From Salisapilia sapeloensis (taxonomy: Eukaryota > Oomycota > Peronosporomycetes > Peronosporales > Salisapiliaceae): a stretch of 64,000 bases of DNA. The notes under the pieces are model-generated. The model was not told where the DNA came from. It made no database searches and saw only the letters and a list, made by a program, of their open reading frames with translations. The translations under genes were made by a program, and so were the position numbers. How positions within the stretch are numbered: position 1 is the first letter of the stretch; every line of letters starts with the position of its first letter. Shown piece after piece: positions 54,081-64,000 of this stretch. The stretch lies in assembly GCA_023334545.1 (NCBI GenBank), contig JAADVB010000069.1, positions 1 through 64,000 on the forward strand, in the 5' to 3' direction.

Positions 54081-57000
54081 TTCTTGATTGAAATGAAGAT
54101 GGGTATTGATCTACTACTTTGTCGTTTCACGTGCGAATCATGCAAGTACTGGTAGTGATCGAAAAATTCCTTTGCGTGGTAAGCGATTCATTGTACACCT
54201 TTATCGGAGATCTTACATGTACATGCAGTCTTGTTCCTCTAGACATGGTACTGACAAGAGCTAGTAGAAAGAATTGGAATATTTAGGATCTACTAGTTAT
54301 AGTGATGAGAATCTTGGGTCAAGAACATGCTCTATATGCTTCGATCTAGAGATAAAGAATGCATTTCGGGACGTTTATATTACTGCATCCTCCGAGTGGA
54401 GTATCAATTCACGAGTGGATATTAATACTGGAGCATATTGCTTGCTTTTTTATACTAGTGATCAGCTTGACGACATTTCGGTTTGGAGCATATTTGCCGG
54501 CACAACAATAGTAGAGACGATCTCTACATAAGAAAAAGAGACTGGATTAGAAATTCGTGGAGCTGCTTTGATTTTTGCATTGTCGTGGATTAGAATTTGA
54601 TTCTCCATCCTTTCCTTCCGTTGCGTATCTTTTATAGTAGGAATGAAGAAATTATACGCTAAGATTCTTTGTTACTGGATTTATCAAAACAACGTGAGCC
54701 CAGACAACTGACCTTTTATTCATGCTTCTTCATGGTGTTTCCAGTAGGTAACGTAATTAATAGTGTCTGGGCTAAGTATTTATTAAGCATAGCTTTCTTG
54801 AATAGACGAAAAGACAAAGTTGATTTCAAAGTTACCATCTCCTACTCCACAACCAACCTTGCTCTAAGTTTATCCTTCCGACTGAGCGTTCTGCTCAACG
54901 TAGTTTTCTGTCAGTCTCCTTCCAGCCGATCTTTCCGCACGCACCTTCAGGATATATCACGCTTCAAGTTGACATCGAGTAATCGTCAGATAACTAAAAA
55001 CGGTACACATGCCTGCGAGCACCTGACGCTCAAATCCTCGCTCATATCAGCTTATTGCTAAGGTGCACCATAGGCTTCCTCTCCTTTCTTACTTACGAAT
55101 GCTATTGTAGCTAGATAGCCTCTATCTTGTGCATGAGAGCTGGTAGATCCCTCAAAGTTTTCAAAGCATTGCTCGTGGAGAGACTCCCATACATCCGCAG
55201 ACCCTGTGTTTTCACAACTTACGAAAGACTCTGGTGTAAAGACGCAAATGACGAAAGCAGGGAATAGAAGTCGATGCGCGAACATTTTCCTGATGCTTGA
55301 TTATATACTTGTAAACGTCGTGAGAGTTGGAAGCCTAATGTCGAAATGAGCACTCCACTACTTTTGGATTCATGAGATCCCGAGGATTGCGTGAGAATTG
55401 GAGGATGTGGTCATGTACGCGAACTTGACTGTCATAGTGTTCATGGTAACTTCGAAGAATTGTTTTCGAAACGTCTTCGGTATAGAGAGCAGGCCATGGA
55501 TTGCTTGGCATTTATAGATGATAATTTTTATAGCTTGATTGTTGAGCGTCATAACATACCTCGGTTTGTGTTTCTATCGATTCCATCTTCTTGCGCATGA
55601 GGAGCACTTGATGTAAAGCATTCTTATTAGAAGATGGAATCTGGTCGCTGCATGAAATAGAAAGTGGCTTGAAGGTCATCCGAGGTTAATCCGAATCCAG
55701 ATATAACCTTACACTGAACAAAACTGTGTAGACTTTCGAACTTAATCTACGAGCACTAGCTTTGCACTAAAGAAGTGGGTCAAAGCTGAAAAAAGCAATT
55801 TGACTACAGAAAATGTTTCTCGTTCCGAAAAACTTAATAATGAGGTTAATGTGATAGGGCTAGCGCAAGAGAAACCACCGTTCTAGCTGAGTGGTTAGAA
55901 GCAAAATATGCTCTCCAATACGATTAATAGGGGGTCAAAGTTAATAAAAATTGGGCTTAAATTGAGGCTTTGTTTTTGCTTACTTCTATGCACGGTTCTT
56001 GCTTATGCTTATTATAAATTCAAGCTACGTATGGAGGTGGCTTAAAATGATTTTAAACAGAAGCGACGCTTCATACGGCAACTTGCTCATTATTTTAACT
56101 TAATGCACGAAAGTAAGCAAATGGATCTGCTTATTTGTAACTTCAAACGGACTGACAGTTGGTGCCTAAAGCTGCTTAGAGGTAGAGCGATAGGCTGCGT
56201 AATATCAATCGCATAAGTTGTATCTTTGACCTCATAATATGCGCAGGATAAAATCATTCGGGGTATGGAAGTTTGGCCGGAAAGCACAATGTCTTTCATC
56301 AATACATTTGTTTGAGTTGACTTTTATAGCTATGCTCCTAGTTCATGCCCGTAAGCTATTTCGACATAGCCTATCATGAAGAGTAAATGGTGGAATATAA
56401 GAGCGTCTCGGAGCGTTGTCTTTTACGCCATGTACATACTGTTGATCCAGGGCGTAATTTGACGACAATGTCCCAAGATGTTCTGCATTGTAAAATTTTA
56501 ATGTTATACCCAGTATGCACTCTGGATGGATGACAAGTCCTCTGCAACGCCTTCCGATCAATCTTTTTGCACATCAGATTCTAGTAGAAATTGACCAGAA
56601 AGTCGAGGTTTTGTATTCCTAGGCAAGTGTTATGCAATGGAAACGTAGTCCGCAAATACACTTTATCAAGGACAATGCGACGAAATCGAAGCCTCCAAGT
56701 TTCCACAACCCCTTCACCGTTAGCATGCAATTCTGGGTGTCTATAATCTCTGTTGCAGAGCCTAACTGACGCTTACTCTTTCTGGCTTTCTCTCGAGCTA
56801 CTTCCAAATTTGCCGCTGCTAAAGTAGGCATAACATTGGTCGAGCAAGCCTAGCATTTGCAGTGAGAACTATACACCTCCTAGCGATTTACGGTAGCAGC
56901 AGCAGATGACAGAATGTCCACTATCTATTCGTGCTAATGTCGACATAGTGAATCTATTGGGTAATTCAGATCACTAATCTAGTTTAGAGACCCTTGAATG

Positions 57001-57683
57001 AGTGCGGAACAAAGGCAAGCTACTCCTCTCTGTTACTTTGTTTTGTATTTCCAGGCAGAATTCGATCCGCAGCTGACATGCGTTTTGATCGTGCTACAAA
57101 GATCCATAAATTGTATCAGCGCCATCGATGGAATGTCGGATTTCGAAGCGGCTGAGTAGCATGCTGAAGATTTATTTAGATGGGCATTAAAGTTGGATGC
57201 ATGAGCTCTTCTATCATCTATAAAAGCAAAAGTGAGCTTTATCTCCGTCGATTCTGACCGGATATTTCCTGTAAAAGATATCGTTATTCTGACATCCATC
57301 AAGGGAAGGTCTCTATACTGATCGATCCTGACACCCAGTCGTTAACTCGTATAAGATTAAAAGCCAACACCCCCCCCAAATAGATTCTTGTTGCCGTTCA
57401 TCCATTACCTCTACGCTACTAAAAAAGATGTGGTTCAGTATCACGTCCTCCAACTCGTACGCGTCCAACCCAGGACCAGATCCAAGTTCAACTCGAGCAT
57501 ACATTTCTCAAGTCATCCACAATCAGACGACACGTCGCGACAGTAACTGACGTCTGCGTTTATCTCCACAGACGCTGGAATAGAACCAGTCCTCACACCT
57601 GAATTATCCTCCGACCGTTCACGCCTTCGGATCCAACAGCTCCAAGAAGCTATTAACGTACTTTACGTGTCCAAGGAAGCGTC
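54081..57683. other. Gene-poor AT-rich stretch
   Basis: 3.6 kb with no recognised domain. Open frames are short and mostly lack ATG starts. Two items are listed separately: a secreted-like minus-strand frame at 55058-55285 and a small frame ending on the next gene's start. There is a poly-C run at about 57370-57377. I found no long terminal repeats, no transposase remnant and no tRNA. The stretch may hold decayed genes or promoter sequence. Confidence 0.45.
55058..55285 (-). CDS. Short secreted candidate protein
   Basis: 75 residues from an ATG at 55285. The first 22 residues form a plausible signal peptide (MFAHRLLFPAFVICVFTPES) with likely cleavage near the SFVSC segment. Two cysteines follow within the mature part (SCENT, EQCFEN). 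There is no RxLR, dEER, LFLAK or CHxC motif. A strong GTAAGT donor-like site near the end suggests the true C-terminus may lie in a further exon. It is an effector-like small secreted protein by form only, and chance cannot be excluded. Confidence 0.35.
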   Translation of the reverse strand: MFAHRLLFPAFVICVFTPESFVSCENTGSADVWESLHEQCFENFEGSTSSHAQDRGYLATIAFVSKKGEEAYGAP

Positions 57684-57687
57684 ATGA
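57428..57687 (+). CDS. Small upstream frame ending on the start codon of the EGF-like gene
   Basis: An ATG at 57428 opens about 37 codons. A short intron (29 nt from 57542, or 38 nt from 57533) ending in CAG at 57570 joins them to a second open piece ending in TGA at 57685-57687. That TGA overlaps the next ATG as ATGA. The second piece looks protein-like (RSRLRIQQLQEAINVLYV). Without splicing the frame stops at 57550. It may be a regulatory upstream frame or part of a separate small gene. The intron would be shorter than others here. Confidence 0.3.
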
Positions 57688-59033
57688 AAACTTCCTACGC
57701 CTTCTACCTCACCATTGGGGCGGTCGCGCTCCTGACTGGCGCCACCGTCGCAGACGTCAAGGAACCACCCAAGTATTACTGCGAGTCGGACGCAGACTGT
57801 AAGAAGAACTTCCCAGGTACCGTCTGCATCACGGTCGACAGCTATGGCATCAAGTACAGCAAATGCACGCCCAACACCAAGGAGCGTCCTGCGTGCCGAG
57901 GCGCGCAGCCTGGTATGTGCCCGTCATACCAGAGCCCGGAGAGTGATTATCTGAACGCCCACTGCGTCTTCGTCGCCAAGGACGATGTTGATGTCGACGA
58001 TGAGGATGAAAGCCCCGCTACTTCTGGGGAAGAAAGCGAAGCGGATGAAAGCACGAGTGGATCGGAAGAGGAAGCTTCGGAAGAGAGCTCGAGCGACCGT
58101 CGTCGCTTGGCCAGTGGTTCGGAAGATACCTCTACTAGCGATAAAGCAGCGTCCGACTCTACCTCTACCAAGTCATCTACTAGCTCTAAATCTACAGCAA
58201 AGTCTGCTGCTGCCGAGGAATCTGCTGCCTCGGAAGTTGATGAGAAGTCTGCTGCGTCTGAATCCTCTACCGCAACCGATGAATCGGCCACTGAGGACGA
58301 ATCTGCTGAAGCTGAGCCGATTGATACAGATAAGTACACGACCGTGACGATCAACAAGAAGAAGGTGAGTGGCGAATTTATGTGTGTCGACGTCTCGGAT
58401 TGCGAGAACAAGGCGTACGATCCGTCCTCTTGTGAATCGAAAAATTGCGGATCTCCTGGTAGTAAAGAGATTTGCACCCACCAGGGTACATGCACATATG
58501 CGACGAAGCAAAAGATGAGCCAACGAAGCTGCATGTGCTACAAGGGCTACGATGGACTCAAGTGTGAACGCGAAGTTTCGGGCGAATGTGATGTTGACTG
58601 TGGCTACGGTGGTGACTGTGTCGACGGCGAGTGTGTGTGCAAGGCAGGATACGATGGCAAGAAGGTTGATGGCAAGCAGGGAAAGCCAAACCGCCGTTGC
58701 TCTCGCTGCACGAACGATCTCGCTTGCCAGAACGACAACAAGTGTGAACTTGAGACTGGCACGTGCAGCTGCAGCCCTGGCTTTAAGGGCCCGACGTGCG
58801 GTGCTACGGAAGACTCTTGCACGACCAAGGACTGTGGCGAGAAGGGTAGCTGTCAGGTCTTTGGCAACGGTACGTCTGCCTGCTGGTGCACTTTCATGAA
58901 CCCGGACAAGGTCCTGTGCGACGGTACGGACTGCAGCGACTGTGAGGTGGACGGCGCAAACGTCTACTTCCCGAGTGGACTGGTGCTTGGCGTTACTAGT
59001 GTTGTCATTGCGTTGGCACAAGTCGTTTTCTAA
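57684..59033 (+). CDS. Secreted Cys-rich EGF-like protein with Ser/acidic linker and GPI-like tail
   Basis: 449 residues, one exon. A signal peptide (about 1-23, FYLTIGAVALLTGATVA) precedes a Cys-rich block (about 33-92) containing CESDADCKKNFPGTVC, a form seen in other oomycete surface proteins. A long Ser/Thr/Glu/Ala-rich linker (about 100-220) is likely O-glycosylated. A second Cys-rich region (about 233-425) holds EGF-like units (CMCYKGYDGLKCE, CVCKAGYDG, CSCSPGFKGPTCG). The C-terminus is hydrophobic (SGLVLGVTSVVIALAQVVF) after a small-residue site, as expected for GPI attachment. A cell-wall or zoospore/cyst surface role is inferred. No RxLR-type translocation motif was found. Third positions are G/C-rich, unlike the flanking empty stretch. 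Confidence 0.88.
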   Translation: MKTSYAFYLTIGAVALLTGATVADVKEPPKYYCESDADCKKNFPGTVCITVDSYGIKYSKCTPNTKERPACRGAQPGMCPSYQSPESDYLNAHCVFVAKDDVDVDDEDESPATSGEESEADESTSGSEEEASEESSSDRRRLASGSEDTSTSDKAASDSTSTKSSTSSKSTAKSAAAEESAASEVDEKSAASESSTATDESATEDESAEAEPIDTDKYTTVTINKKKVSGEFMCVDVSDCENKAYDPSSCESKNCGSPGSKEICTHQGTCTYATKQKMSQRSCMCYKGYDGLKCEREVSGECDVDCGYGGDCVDGECVCKAGYDGKKVDGKQGKPNRRCSRCTNDLACQNDNKCELETGTCSCSPGFKGPTCGATEDSCTTKDCGEKGSCQVFGNGTSACWCTFMNPDKVLCDGTDCSDCEVDGANVYFPSGLVLGVTSVVIALAQVVF

Positions 59034-59106
59034 GTCTCTTTGTCCTCTTTGCAAGGATTACAATACCACTCTACTTTTACATACCTCTGGAAACGAAATG
59101 ATTTGT

Positions 59107-59436
59107 TTATTGGGCTTGATCGACACTCATCATGAGCGTGATCGTGTCGCCTTTTAGAAGGATACGACCGATGGGCGTACGTGTGAGCTTCTTCACGTCT
59201 AGTTCCTGCGCGTCGTCTAGCACGAGGTTCATGTATTCGTCGAAACCCATGATACGGCCTTCAATACGCGTGCTCGTGTTCTCATACAGCCAGACTTGTA
59301 CCCTCGATTTCTATAAGGTGAATATTAGATGGATTTGATGATGCAGGTAGAGAAAATAGGTATGATGTACGTTCTGGAGGAACCGGAACATGAGGTTGAT
59401 CGGCTGGGTCATGGGTTTCTGGACCTTGGTGCTCAT
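59107..59436 (-). CDS. Small nuclear ribonucleoprotein SmE
   Basis: Two exons (59436-59371, 59310-59107) give 89 residues, normal for SmE. Sm1 motif: [31 protein letters not shown]; Sm2 motif: [13 protein letters not shown]. The start [19 protein letters not shown] is specific to SmE among Sm proteins. SmE forms part of the heptameric ring on U1, U2, U4 and U5 snRNAs. The 60-nt intron lies after codon 22. Identity is clear. Confidence 0.96.
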
Positions 59437-59681
59437 GATGCTTGCTTGTGATTAAAATTCAGTCGATCGACGTGTCTAAAAAGTGGGTCTGTATGTTCAC
59501 AGAAGACGAGAGAGCGGGCGAAAGGAGTACATCATCGGATTCCAAATTGACAAAAGTGTTAGATTAACTGTAAAGACTTGAGGAATACGCAGCATGCGGA
59601 GAGCGTACCTGTGCCAAAGAGATGCTGTCGAATGGATTCCCCGGCAGCGCTCTTGCGTTTGAGTCGAGCAGTATTGATCAT
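59433..59681 (-). CDS. Small upstream frame overlapping the SmE start
   Basis: On the minus strand an ATG at 59681 opens 24 codons (59681-59609) to a GTACGC donor. A CAG acceptor before 59488 joins a second piece (59488-59433) whose TGA overlaps the SmE ATG as ATGA. The product would be about 42 residues (start MINTARLKRKSAAGESIRQH, basic). The intron would be 120 nt. It may be the SmE 5' leader with an upstream frame rather than a gene. I do not recognise the peptide. Confidence 0.28.
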
Positions 59682-59991
59682 ATTTTTAACCAATTAAGCA
59701 TAAGTCAAAGAAAATAGCGTTTATATGATTGGATGAAATGAAAATACGCTGGAGTACCTTACTGAGACGGACCGTAGAGCTTGTATATGAAGCGTCCGAT
59801 CTACTTGCCACATTTTCTACTCTTTTCATCTTTTCTCATATCCTCTCCTTTCACAAATGATAACGAGACATAGCTTTATTATCATTTCGTGTTGCGTATA
59901 CAAATGTCATCTCCTAACACGCAAACTTGAAGTTATCACGTTTGCATCGTTTTTTCCACCAACGAGCTCACTTCAGAATTCCATCTAGAGC
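59437..59991. other. Divergent spacer between SmE and the carnitine acyltransferase
   Basis: 555 nt holding both promoters and the small upstream frame listed separately. The half nearest the acyltransferase is AT-rich with no exon visible. Confidence 0.45.
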
Positions 59992-61860
59992 ATGCGAGTC
60001 ACAGCCGCGAAGCGAGGGGCATCCATGCTGCTCAAGCGCTCTTTTGCCAGCTACGGTGCGCCCATCCAGCCTGGATGGTTCAAACGCTTGACCGAGACGA
60101 ACCACTATGATCTCCCTCGATTGCCCATCCCTCGTCTCGAAGACACGATCCAGCGATATCTGAACACGATTCAGCCTCTCGTCTCGGAAGAAGAGTGGCA
60201 GGAGCACGCCAACTTGGCTCAGCAGTTCATGGACCAAGAGGGACGTAAGCTGCAGGATGAACTTTTGAAGCGAGAGTTAAACCAGGTCATGGGCAAGGCC
60301 TATCCATTCAGTTACATTGAGCAAGATTGGGATCAAATGTACCTCGGTGGTCGATACGAAGCTCCAATCAATGTCAACCCTGCGTATGGACTTGCAGACG
60401 AAACAGAGGCTCACTTGAAAGACTCTGTCCCTCGCACAGCAGCCTTTGTTCGATCTCTTGTCAAGTGGTGGGACAAAGTGAAGAGCGGCGACTTGGAGCA
60501 AGATCCGAAGCAGTGCATGTCTGCTTTCGCCAAGCAGCTAGGTAGTGCAAAGATTCCGCGCCAAGGCATGGATCAGCTCATGTGCTCTCCTCGATCGAGC
60601 CACATCGCTGTCCTGCACAACGGCCAGTACTTCCAACTCCACGTCCTCAGTCCCGATGGCAAGCAGCTCATTTCACAAAAGGATTTAGAGGAACAGCTTG
60701 AGGCTATCTGGAACTCGAATGAAGCGGATGGTAGGGATCAGGACGTTGATATCTCTGCCTTGACCGCAACCGAACGAGACGAGTGGGCACAGCTCCGAGA
60801 GAGATTGATTCAGGACGACGTCAACAAGGCGTCACTTGAAACCATCGACTCGGCGCTCTTTGTCCTTGTCCTAGACGAACAAGACGCCAACTCGGTTAAA
60901 GAAAGAATGGACTTGGCGCTGCATGGCAACGGTCGACACCGGTGGTTTGACAAGCTTCAGATCGGAGCACAGAAAGATGGCCACTTGACAATCAACTTTG
61001 AGCACTCTCACTCCGACGGAACGGTCTGGAACAGGTGGCTCCACGAAGTATGGCACGATATGCGTCAATCGGACTCTGGTTATTCCCCACTAAAGAACCT
61101 TCCGGACATGTCCAAGGCCCCAGCACCAGAAATCTTGCGTTGGAACCTATCCAACGACCTCGTAGACAGCGTCAAGAAAGCTGAAAGTGACTTTATGAAC
61201 TTCCGACAGACGCTCAACTCGGACTTTTTGCAGTACACGAATGTCACAAAGAAGCACTGCAAAGAATGGAAGCTCTCTCCCGATGGTGTCGCGCAAATGG
61301 CCTTCCAGCTTGCTTTCTACCGATTGCATGGACATGTACCTCCGACATACGAATCGTGCTCGACGAGAGGCTACCTGCATGGTCGCACGGAGACCATTCG
61401 GTCTGCCACGCCGGACGCTGCGGCATTTGTTAAAGCAGTGGAAGGTGGTGCAGCATTAGAAACGCAGCAAGACCTGATGAACGTTGCTATTGACAACCAC
61501 GTTCAAATGGCAAAGGCTGCCCAGAAGGGAAACGGAGTCGACCGCCACTTGATGGCGTTGGCGAACATTGCCAAGGAAAGTGGCGTGCCAAGTGAGTTCC
61601 TGGCGAGTCCCGTACGGGCCAAGAGCTCTGCGTTCCAGATCTCTTCGAGCAACGTCACGACACCGTTGCTGAACTACTTCCTCTTCGGTGCCGTCGTGCC
61701 GGATGGGTACGGTCTTGGCTACTTGATGCTGAACGACAGTGTGAACCTGTCGTTGACGAATTTCAACACGAGTGACGTAACGGACTTGCCCAAGTTCAAG
61801 ACAGGCGTCGCAGAGGCATTCGATACGATTAAGGCGTTAGCAGACTCGTCCAAGATGTAA
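59992..61860 (+). CDS. Carnitine O-acyltransferase, CPT2-like
   Basis: 622 residues, one exon. Transfers acyl groups between carnitine and CoA. The N-terminus (MRVTAAKRGASMLLKRSFASYG) is basic and amphipathic, a likely mitochondrial presequence. Family landmarks in order: LPRLPIPRLEDTIQRYL near 37, CMSAFAKQLGSAKIPRQGMD near 178, the catalytic histidine in NFEHSHSDGTVW near residue 343, MAFQLAFYRLHGHVPPTYESCSTRGYLHGRTETIRS near 434-470 (carnitine and CoA site), and GVVVP-like GAVVPDGYGLGYL near 575. The long inserts after residue 230 and the mitochondrial leader fit CPT2 better than carnitine acetyltransferase. Acyl chain length is not readable. A second Met at residue 12 is an alternative start. 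Confidence 0.93.
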   Translation: MRVTAAKRGASMLLKRSFASYGAPIQPGWFKRLTETNHYDLPRLPIPRLEDTIQRYLNTIQPLVSEEEWQEHANLAQQFMDQEGRKLQDELLKRELNQVMGKAYPFSYIEQDWDQMYLGGRYEAPINVNPAYGLADETEAHLKDSVPRTAAFVRSLVKWWDKVKSGDLEQDPKQCMSAFAKQLGSAKIPRQGMDQLMCSPRSSHIAVLHNGQYFQLHVLSPDGKQLISQKDLEEQLEAIWNSNEADGRDQDVDISALTATERDEWAQLRERLIQDDVNKASLETIDSALFVLVLDEQDANSVKERMDLALHGNGRHRWFDKLQIGAQKDGHLTINFEHSHSDGTVWNRWLHEVWHDMRQSDSGYSPLKNLPDMSKAPAPEILRWNLSNDLVDSVKKAESDFMNFRQTLNSDFLQYTNVTKKHCKEWKLSPDGVAQMAFQLAFYRLHGHVPPTYESCSTRGYLHGRTETIRSATPDAAAFVKAVEGGAALETQQDLMNVAIDNHVQMAKAAQKGNGVDRHLMALANIAKESGVPSEFLASPVRAKSSAFQISSSNVTTPLLNYFLFGAVVPDGYGLGYLMLNDSVNLSLTNFNTSDVTDLPKFKTGVAEAFDTIKALADSSKM

Positions 61861-61959
61861 GTCAAAGAGATCGTAGTGTCTTTCAACACGTTTAACAAAA
61901 TAGTCGTTTCTACCCCGTCTTACAACGTCTGTCTTTTATTACCACTTACGCTTCGATCA

Positions 61960-64000
61960 TTACTCGTCTTGTGCTTGGAAGGCACGATCAAAGTACTCTA
62001 ATAACTCTTTTCCATCAAAATCGACACCTGCCGTCCTTCCAAAGCTCTCGACAAACGCTTTCACGTCCTTCATGACTCTACATTTCCATCAGTATCATCC
62101 ACATACACGAGAATAATAAGCTGTGCATACCTTTCTCGACCTTCTGGTGTCTTTGGCTGGACATTTCGGAAGCAAGGAGGTAGTTTCTGCGTGAACATTT
62201 CAAAGACTCTCGACATGACGTCCTTCATCTCTGTAGGTGGCAAGATTGGATTCAGTACTGAATGGAGCTTGAGCGTGCTATGCGTAATCCCTTTCATCGC
62301 AGCCGTCGGGATTTCCAACGAAGCGTCATCGTAGTCCACTTCCGACACGTTCTCCAAATACCTTCGCATAATCTGGTCTTCCACGATACTCGTGAACTTG
62401 CTAAAGATCTTTTCGTTATGTCCAGCAACTTCTCGCATCACTCGATCCAGTTCCTCCAAAAGGCCTTTCTGACGATCACCAAGATGACTAGATAAAGCTG
62501 CTTTCACATGCGGGACAAGCTCTGCTGTGAGCTCTAGCGACTGAGATGCTAGTCCTAAGTGTCTTGCTGATATACTCTTTAGTCTTGCCACCTGCATCGC
62601 TCCGGCACCAAGGACCAAGTGCGCTGTCTGGTTATTAAAGAGCCGTAGGATCTCGACACTACGCTGCAAGACGTCCGTCGCTAGGACGGAAAAGTTACTG
62701 ACGCAAGATAAATAATTCATGACAATCTCGAGCGTCAAGAGCGCCGACCAGACGACACGGAACGACTTCCCGCCAATATCTACCGTTCGATGCGGCGGAG
62801 TCGTTTCATTTGGAGCGTCTCGATCTTCACTTCGTGTCATTGCAACTCCTCGACCGAGAGACAAGTCTACAAGAGCTTCATGTCGAGCATCAGAGACCTC
62901 ACAACTCTTCCATAACTCGTGGTTTAAGGTAGACGTTAGACGATCGGTCTGTGCGACGTGGTACTTTTCAAAGAAGAGCTTTAGTTGGGAGAAGAGAGCG
63001 CCTCGGAGAGTGTAGTCTGTCTTGTGCGTCAGCTCTTCTGTGCTGACTACGAACGACATGGTCGCGTCATGGAGTTTACGTAACTTTGGTAGAGAATACG
63101 ATGCCTGCACTTCCTTTCGGACACCAAAGAGATTGGCAACACTACGTTGTGCAAACTCACACGTCTTTCGGACTACTTCCTCCATCCCTTTTACTACTTT
63201 TTCACCCTGTGTCTTTCCTTTTGATTCATCCACAGTCTCGAATGTGTTCATCTTGCCCTGCATGTTCGACTGGACGATCGACTGGACTAACAATGCTCTA
63301 CGTAACAGCAAAAGCAAGTGCTCGAAGATCATTTGCACGCACTGCAAGAATTCATCTGCTTTCAGTGCCTTGAGTTGGACAGATACTTTCGAGTCATTAG
63401 GAGGAGAGACAGCGCTGTCACTTGTGAAGGACGGTGTGCCATCCACATGTGCAGACATGGCGATAGTTTCATTCACCACCGTCTTCACCACGACTTTAAT
63501 CTCCTCCATGAGCTTTTCTCTGTACTTTATCACGACGCCATCTAGTGCTTCCAGTCGGAAGAGCACGTCTGTGAGATTATTCAGCTCTTGTACTTGCTCA
63601 TTGTTCTCTACACTAGGAGTTATAGTACGATCTTCCGTCGTGCCGTTTATATCCTCCAACATCCATTCCGAGGATGTAGCAGAGGATAAGAAACGCTGTG
63701 ATATTTGCGTCGAAATGAAGACGCGGTAGTTGTGCAGCTTGTCACCTACTGGCTGCAACGCATGGATGGTACTCAGTTCCTCCTTTAGTGTCGACTGAGC
63801 GTCTTCGATCAGATCTAAGGCGCCGATGTAGTCGGCACACTGGACAAGCGCTTCGACGGAAGATTCTGCATTAATGACACTGTCCATCATTGCTGCAATG
63901 TCGCTGAGCTCTTCTAACCGCTGCTGCTTCCGGTGGAGGCTGACAATATCAAGAGACTTGTTTGCTAGACCATTACGCAAGCGATCCATCGTGGCGCTAA
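61960..64000 (-). CDS. VPS54: VPS54, GARP complex subunit (3' part; 5' end off the window)
   Basis: Two visible exons on the minus strand: from beyond 64000 to 62131, and 62077-61960. About 660 residues are seen; the N-terminal quarter is missing. The visible start (LANKSLDIVSLHRKQQRLEEL) and YIGALDLIEDAQSTL match the Vps54 middle region, VWSALLTLEIVMNYL matches the DUF2450-like core, and the C-terminal helices end KDVKAFVESFGRTAGVD. VPS54 with VPS51, 52 and 53 tethers endosome-derived vesicles at the trans-Golgi. The apparent ATG at 63989 is internal, since the frame stays open to the edge and the family is longer. The 53-nt intron before the last exon is supported by frame. Confidence 0.87.

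Noticed and set aside
54669-55061. 130-codon plus-strand frame
   Set aside because: It starts at a non-ATG codon and its pieces show no domain; it lies in the AT-rich empty stretch.
55888-55960. tRNA-like stretch with a box A-type TAGCTGAGTGG
   Set aside because: The B box (GGGTCAAAGTT) is poor, no acceptor stem pairs and no anticodon loop forms.
58081-58110. RRRL in the EGF-like protein as an RxLR-type effector motif
   Set aside because: It does not fit R-x-L-R, lies about 137 residues from the signal peptide in a low-complexity linker, and the protein has a GPI-like tail.

Overview
The window reads as nuclear DNA of an oomycete (stramenopile). Genes lie head to head or tail to tail with short spacers, and most introns are 43-70 nt with GT...TAG or GT...CAG ends. 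Several proteins have architectures I associate with oomycetes: a myosin with about 20 IQ motifs plus ankyrin and PH domains, a TKL kinase behind two ADF-H domains, and an anchored EcxA-like metalloprotease. Many long minus- and plus-strand open frames are only shadows of these genes. I cannot name the species. A gene resembling the flagellar protein CFAP57 suggests a lineage that still makes flagellate zoospores.

Left part (1-24 kb): the 3' end of an unknown gene; a mitochondrial SAM carrier; transaldolase; a PHD-finger protein whose core looks like the DNA-hypermodification (5-hmdU kinase helical / AGPT-pyrophosphorylase) family; the giant myosin; a tubulin-tyrosine-ligase-like protein; COG1; a double-SANT protein; a myristoylation-motif TLDc protein; a membrane-anchored nucleotide-sugar epimerase; a vacuolar-type H+-pyrophosphatase; and the U3 snoRNP protein IMP4.

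Middle part (24-48.8 kb): an ANL-superfamily enzyme; COG2; a membrane-anchored cysteine-synthase-like enzyme; an organellar glutamyl-tRNA synthetase; the metalloprotease; UBL5/HUB1; the ADF-H/ubiquitin-like/TKL kinase; a large LRR-WW protein divergently paired with a CFAP57-like coiled-coil protein; and a RING-H2 protein whose N-terminus lies in upstream exons.

Right part (48.8-64 kb): a gene-poor stretch holding a possible structured RNA; a nine-exon CCDC25/NFACT-R gene that no single open frame shows; a tiny candidate gene; neurochondrin; a 3.6 kb AT-rich near-empty stretch with one short secreted candidate; a secreted Cys-rich EGF-like protein with a GPI-like tail; SmE; a CPT2-like carnitine acyltransferase; and the 3' part of VPS54.

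Most genes are housekeeping: Golgi and endosome tethering (COG1, COG2, VPS54), RNA processing (IMP4, SmE, UBL5), and mitochondrial metabolism (SAM carrier, GluRS, CPT2-like). The most unusual loci are the PHD/AGPT-like gene at 3.4-5.2 kb and the ADF-H/Ubl/TKL kinase at 36.1-39.1 kb. Exon joins were worked out by eye from frame, splice-site and family consistency; none was tested with RNA data.
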